Assembly: GCF_003244315.1 (NCBI RefSeq)
Contig: NZ_QKWH01000012.1
Location: forward strand, 45,765-109,764
From: Xylanimonas oleitrophica
GTDB taxonomy: Bacteria; Actinomycetota; Actinomycetes; Actinomycetales; Cellulomonadaceae
DNA: 64,000 nt
Reading direction: 5' to 3'
Part shown: one piece after another, positions 62,122 through 64,000 of the stretch
Layout of the letters: every line of letters begins with the position of its first letter
Numbering within the stretch: the first letter of the stretch is position 1
The notes under the pieces: generated by a model
Databases searched by the model: none
Told to the model about the DNA's origin: nothing
What the model saw: only the letters and a program-made list of their open reading frames with translations
Made by a program: the position numbers and the translations under genes

Positions 62122-63003
62122 CTACTCCTTGTGGAGCGCGTCCTGCACCGCTCCAGCCGCCTTCTCGAGCGTGCCCGGCCGCTCGGTGGTGCCGTGGAAC
62201 CGCACGTCCGGCTTGGTGGGCGGCGGCATCGGCACCCCCTGCGGCGGCTCGGCCACGTACTCGAACTGCCCCTTGCCGTCCGGGGTCGGGCCGCTGGCCC
62301 ACTTGCCCTCCGACGCGTGCTGGCCGTCGGAGAAGTTGATGTACTGGTACGACACCTCGCGGTTCTCCTTGCTGACCGGGAAGGTGATCGGCACGGGCAG
62401 GTCCTCGATGCCCTCCTCGCGCAGCTCCTGAGCCGCCACGATCCACTGGTTCTGGTGCATGGTGTCCCGCGCCAGCAGGAAGGCGAGGAGATCCTTCACT
62501 CCCTTGTCGTCGGTCATGTGATAGAGCCGGGCGACCTGGAGCCGACCCTGCATCTCGGCGTTCGCGTTGGCCGTGAAGTCCGCCAGCATGTTGCCGCTCG
62601 CGGTCACGTAGCCCGCGCTCCACGGGTTGCCGTTCGAGTCGACCGGGCGAGCGCCCGCACCGGCCACGATCGCGTGCTGCGGATCAGTGCCACCCACGAT
62701 GGCGGCCACCGCCGGGTCGTCCTGCGCGGCCCCCTCCACCACGCCGAGCGGGGCGTCCTCGAGGAGCTGCGCGATCATCGTGGCGAGCATCTCGACGTGC
62801 CCCATCTCCTCGGCACCAATCCCGAAGAGCAGGTCACGGTACTTGCCGGGGATGTGCGCGTTCCAGGACTGGAACCCGTACTGCATGGCCACGGTGATCT
62901 CGCCGTACTGGCCGCCCAGGACCTCCTGGAGCTTGCGGGCGAACACGGCGTCAGGCTTGTCGGGCTTGGCCTTGAACTGGAGCTCTTGCCGGTGGAAGAA
63001 CAT
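62122..63003 (-). CDS. Manganese catalase
   Basis: 293 residues, ferritin-like four-helix bundle that dismutates H2O2 with a di-manganese centre. Metal ligands are visible: E in G-Q-Y-G-E-I-T-V-A-M-Q-Y, E and H in I-G-A-E-E-M-G-H-V-E-M, E in A-N-A-E-M-Q-G-R-L, and H in A-R-D-T-M-H-Q-N-Q-W. The ATG at 63003 has GAGAGGATC upstream. C-terminal extension of ~70 polar residues is typical of the KatN-like subgroup. Likely general stress defence. Confidence 0.95.
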   Translation of the reverse strand: MFFHRQELQFKAKPDKPDAVFARKLQEVLGGQYGEITVAMQYGFQSWNAHIPGKYRDLLFGIGAEEMGHVEMLATMIAQLLEDAPLGVVEGAAQDDPAVAAIVGGTDPQHAIVAGAGARPVDSNGNPWSAGYVTASGNMLADFTANANAEMQGRLQVARLYHMTDDKGVKDLLAFLLARDTMHQNQWIVAAQELREEGIEDLPVPITFPVSKENREVSYQYINFSDGQHASEGKWASGPTPDGKGQFEYVAEPPQGVPMPPPTKPDVRFHGTTERPGTLEKAAGAVQDALHKE

Positions 63004-63139
63004 CTGCGATCCTCTCGGGCTGCAGCTGCACACGAGCCACTCCTCGACCCGTCGCTTGCCTCTCCACCGTGCGCGCTGCCGGAGGGGCTCGCACGATGTC
63101 GCGCGCGCGGGTGGCTTGCGCCCGGCGCACCGTGAGGAG

Positions 63140-63844
63140 ATGAGCGGAACCGAACCCGACCACCACGTGCGCGTGCCGCTGAACCTCCAGCGGTGGGCCG
63201 ACATCACGTTCCTCCACTGGCGCTACGAGCCAGCCGCGCTCGAACCGTTCATCCCCGCGGGCCTGAGGCTTCAGCTGCACGACGGCACCGCCTGGCTGGG
63301 CCTGACCCCGTTCACGCTCGCCGACCTGCGTCTGCCCGGCCTGCCGGCTGTACCGCGCTGGTCTACGTTCCCCGAGCTGAACCTGCGCACCTACGTGACC
63401 GACGGACGGCACGACGGCGTGCTGTTCCTCCGCATCCACTGTGCGCGGCGGTCGGTGACCCTCGGTCTCCGCGCCGGGCTCGGGCTCCCGTACGTGTACC
63501 GCAGCGGGCATGTCGAGCTCACTGGAGCGACAGTCCGGTACGCGATCGGGAACACCCGCGCAGAGGTCACCGTGGGTGCCCGCATCGGTGCCTCACCGCT
63601 TGCCGGGAGACTCACAGGCCGGTGGAACGCGTACAGCCGTCATCTCGGCACGCTGCTCCGGGTGCCGATATCCCATCCTCCGTGGCCGCTCCACGACGCA
63701 CGGCTGCTCTCGCTGCACACCGACCTGTGGAACGCCACCGGGTTGCCCGAACCTCAGGACGAGCCGTGGGTCCACCACTCCCCCGGCGTACCTGTCCGGA
63801 TAGGTGCGCCACGACGCGTGCGGAGTACCGCCACGGAACCGTAA
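63140..63844 (+). CDS. DUF2071 (YqjF-like) protein
   Basis: 234 residues. L-Q-R-W-A-D-I-T-F-L-H-W-R-Y-E-P near the N-terminus, A-W-L-G-L-T-P-F, and F-P-E-L-N-L-R-T-Y-V mark the DUF2071/YqjF acetoacetate-decarboxylase-like fold. AGGAG precedes the ATG very closely; the start could lie a few codons further in. Function unknown. Codon use is slightly less GC-extreme than its neighbours. Divergent from the catalase gene. Confidence 0.82.
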   Translation: MSGTEPDHHVRVPLNLQRWADITFLHWRYEPAALEPFIPAGLRLQLHDGTAWLGLTPFTLADLRLPGLPAVPRWSTFPELNLRTYVTDGRHDGVLFLRIHCARRSVTLGLRAGLGLPYVYRSGHVELTGATVRYAIGNTRAEVTVGARIGASPLAGRLTGRWNAYSRHLGTLLRVPISHPPWPLHDARLLSLHTDLWNATGLPEPQDEPWVHHSPGVPVRIGAPRRVRSTATEP

Positions 63845-63887
63845 CGAGCCGTCGCCGTGGCGGGCGTTCTGGTTGTGTGGGGGTATG

Positions 63888-63921
63888 CCGAAGGCCCGCA
63901 CCATGTGGTGCGGGCCTTCGG
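63888..63921. terminator. Terminator shared by DUF2071 gene and rRNA operon
   Basis: CCGAAGGCCCGCACCA and its exact complement with a 2-nt spacer, 9 bp beyond the 5S 3' end and 43 bp after the DUF2071 stop. Confidence 0.88.
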
Positions 63922-63929
63922 TGAAAGGG

Positions 63930-64000
63930 TGTCCGGCGGCGTCCTACTCTCCCACCCCGTCTCCAGGGCAGTACCATCGGCGCTGTAGGGCTGAGCTTCC
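63930..64000 (-). rRNA. rrf: 5S ribosomal RNA, 3' part
   Basis: The minus strand reads GGAAGCTCAGCCCTACAGCG, then the conserved GATGGTACTGCCCTGGAGAC and GGGTGGGAGAGTAGGACGCC, ending in CGGACA. These match the 3' portion of actinobacterial 5S rRNA; the 5' part and presumably 23S and 16S lie beyond the right edge. Confidence 0.95.

Overview
The window is very GC-rich throughout (third codon positions almost always G or C). It carries an hspR/HAIR-controlled dnaK-grpE-dnaJ operon, PAS-ANTAR and DevS/DevR-type regulators, many GTG starts and many leaderless genes with a TANNNT box 6-7 nt before the start codon. Together these point to a Gram-positive actinobacterium. A cellobiose-operon-like sugar locus suggests a Cellulomonas/Cellulosimicrobium-type member of Micrococcales, but that placement is inference. 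No phage, IS element, CRISPR array or replication origin was recognised.

Layout. 1-6.7 kb: housekeeping genes (SDR tail, decayed sigma-factor gene, tRNA-Ser(CGA), Sir2 deacylase, an HTTM membrane pair, FAD oxidoreductase, TadA, Upp). 6.7-11 kb: one very large reading frame that fuses an ECF sigma factor, an anti-sigma-type zinc finger, membrane segments, an Ala-rich tract and about 1000 residues of predicted extracellular modules, divergent from a gene with a degenerate GGDEF domain. 12.1-17.4 kb: hspR-dnaJ-grpE-dnaK with two HAIR operators, preceded by a gene with four cold-shock domains. 17.6-31.5 kb: YidC-like insertase, two two-component systems, acetyltransferases, CinA-like amidase, acyltransferase, universal stress protein, dipeptidase and an S4 protein. 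31.6-38.7 kb: GH3 beta-glucosidase, sugar ABC importer without its own ATPase, and a divergent LacI repressor with a 20-bp pseudo-palindromic operator touching a TTGACA -35 box. 38.7-43.8 kb: CutC, Pgi, aldo/keto reductase, PrsW, DUF4235. 43.9-47.9 kb: thiamine importer ThiB-ThiP-ThiQ behind a TPP riboswitch. 49.5-60.3 kb: a tightly coupled nine-gene glycan operon. 60.5-64 kb: UDP-glucuronate decarboxylase with a small coupled partner, manganese catalase, DUF2071 protein, and the 3' end of a 5S rRNA gene leaving the window.

The most interesting system is the 49.5-60.3 kb operon. It encodes a complete set for nucleotide-activated D,D-heptose (GmhA isomerase, HldE-type kinase/nucleotidyltransferase, and a GmhB phosphatase fused to a glycosyltransferase), two GT9 heptosyltransferase-like enzymes, two further glycosyltransferases, an SDR and a NodU/CmcH carbamoyltransferase. 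In a bacterium with no expected LPS this suggests a carbamoylated, heptose-containing surface glycan or glycoconjugate. The giant sigma factor is the second highlight: it looks like a one-protein envelope sensor that ends in what appears to be a CBM5/12-like chitin-binding fold interrupted by a Gly/Ser/Pro-rich insert.
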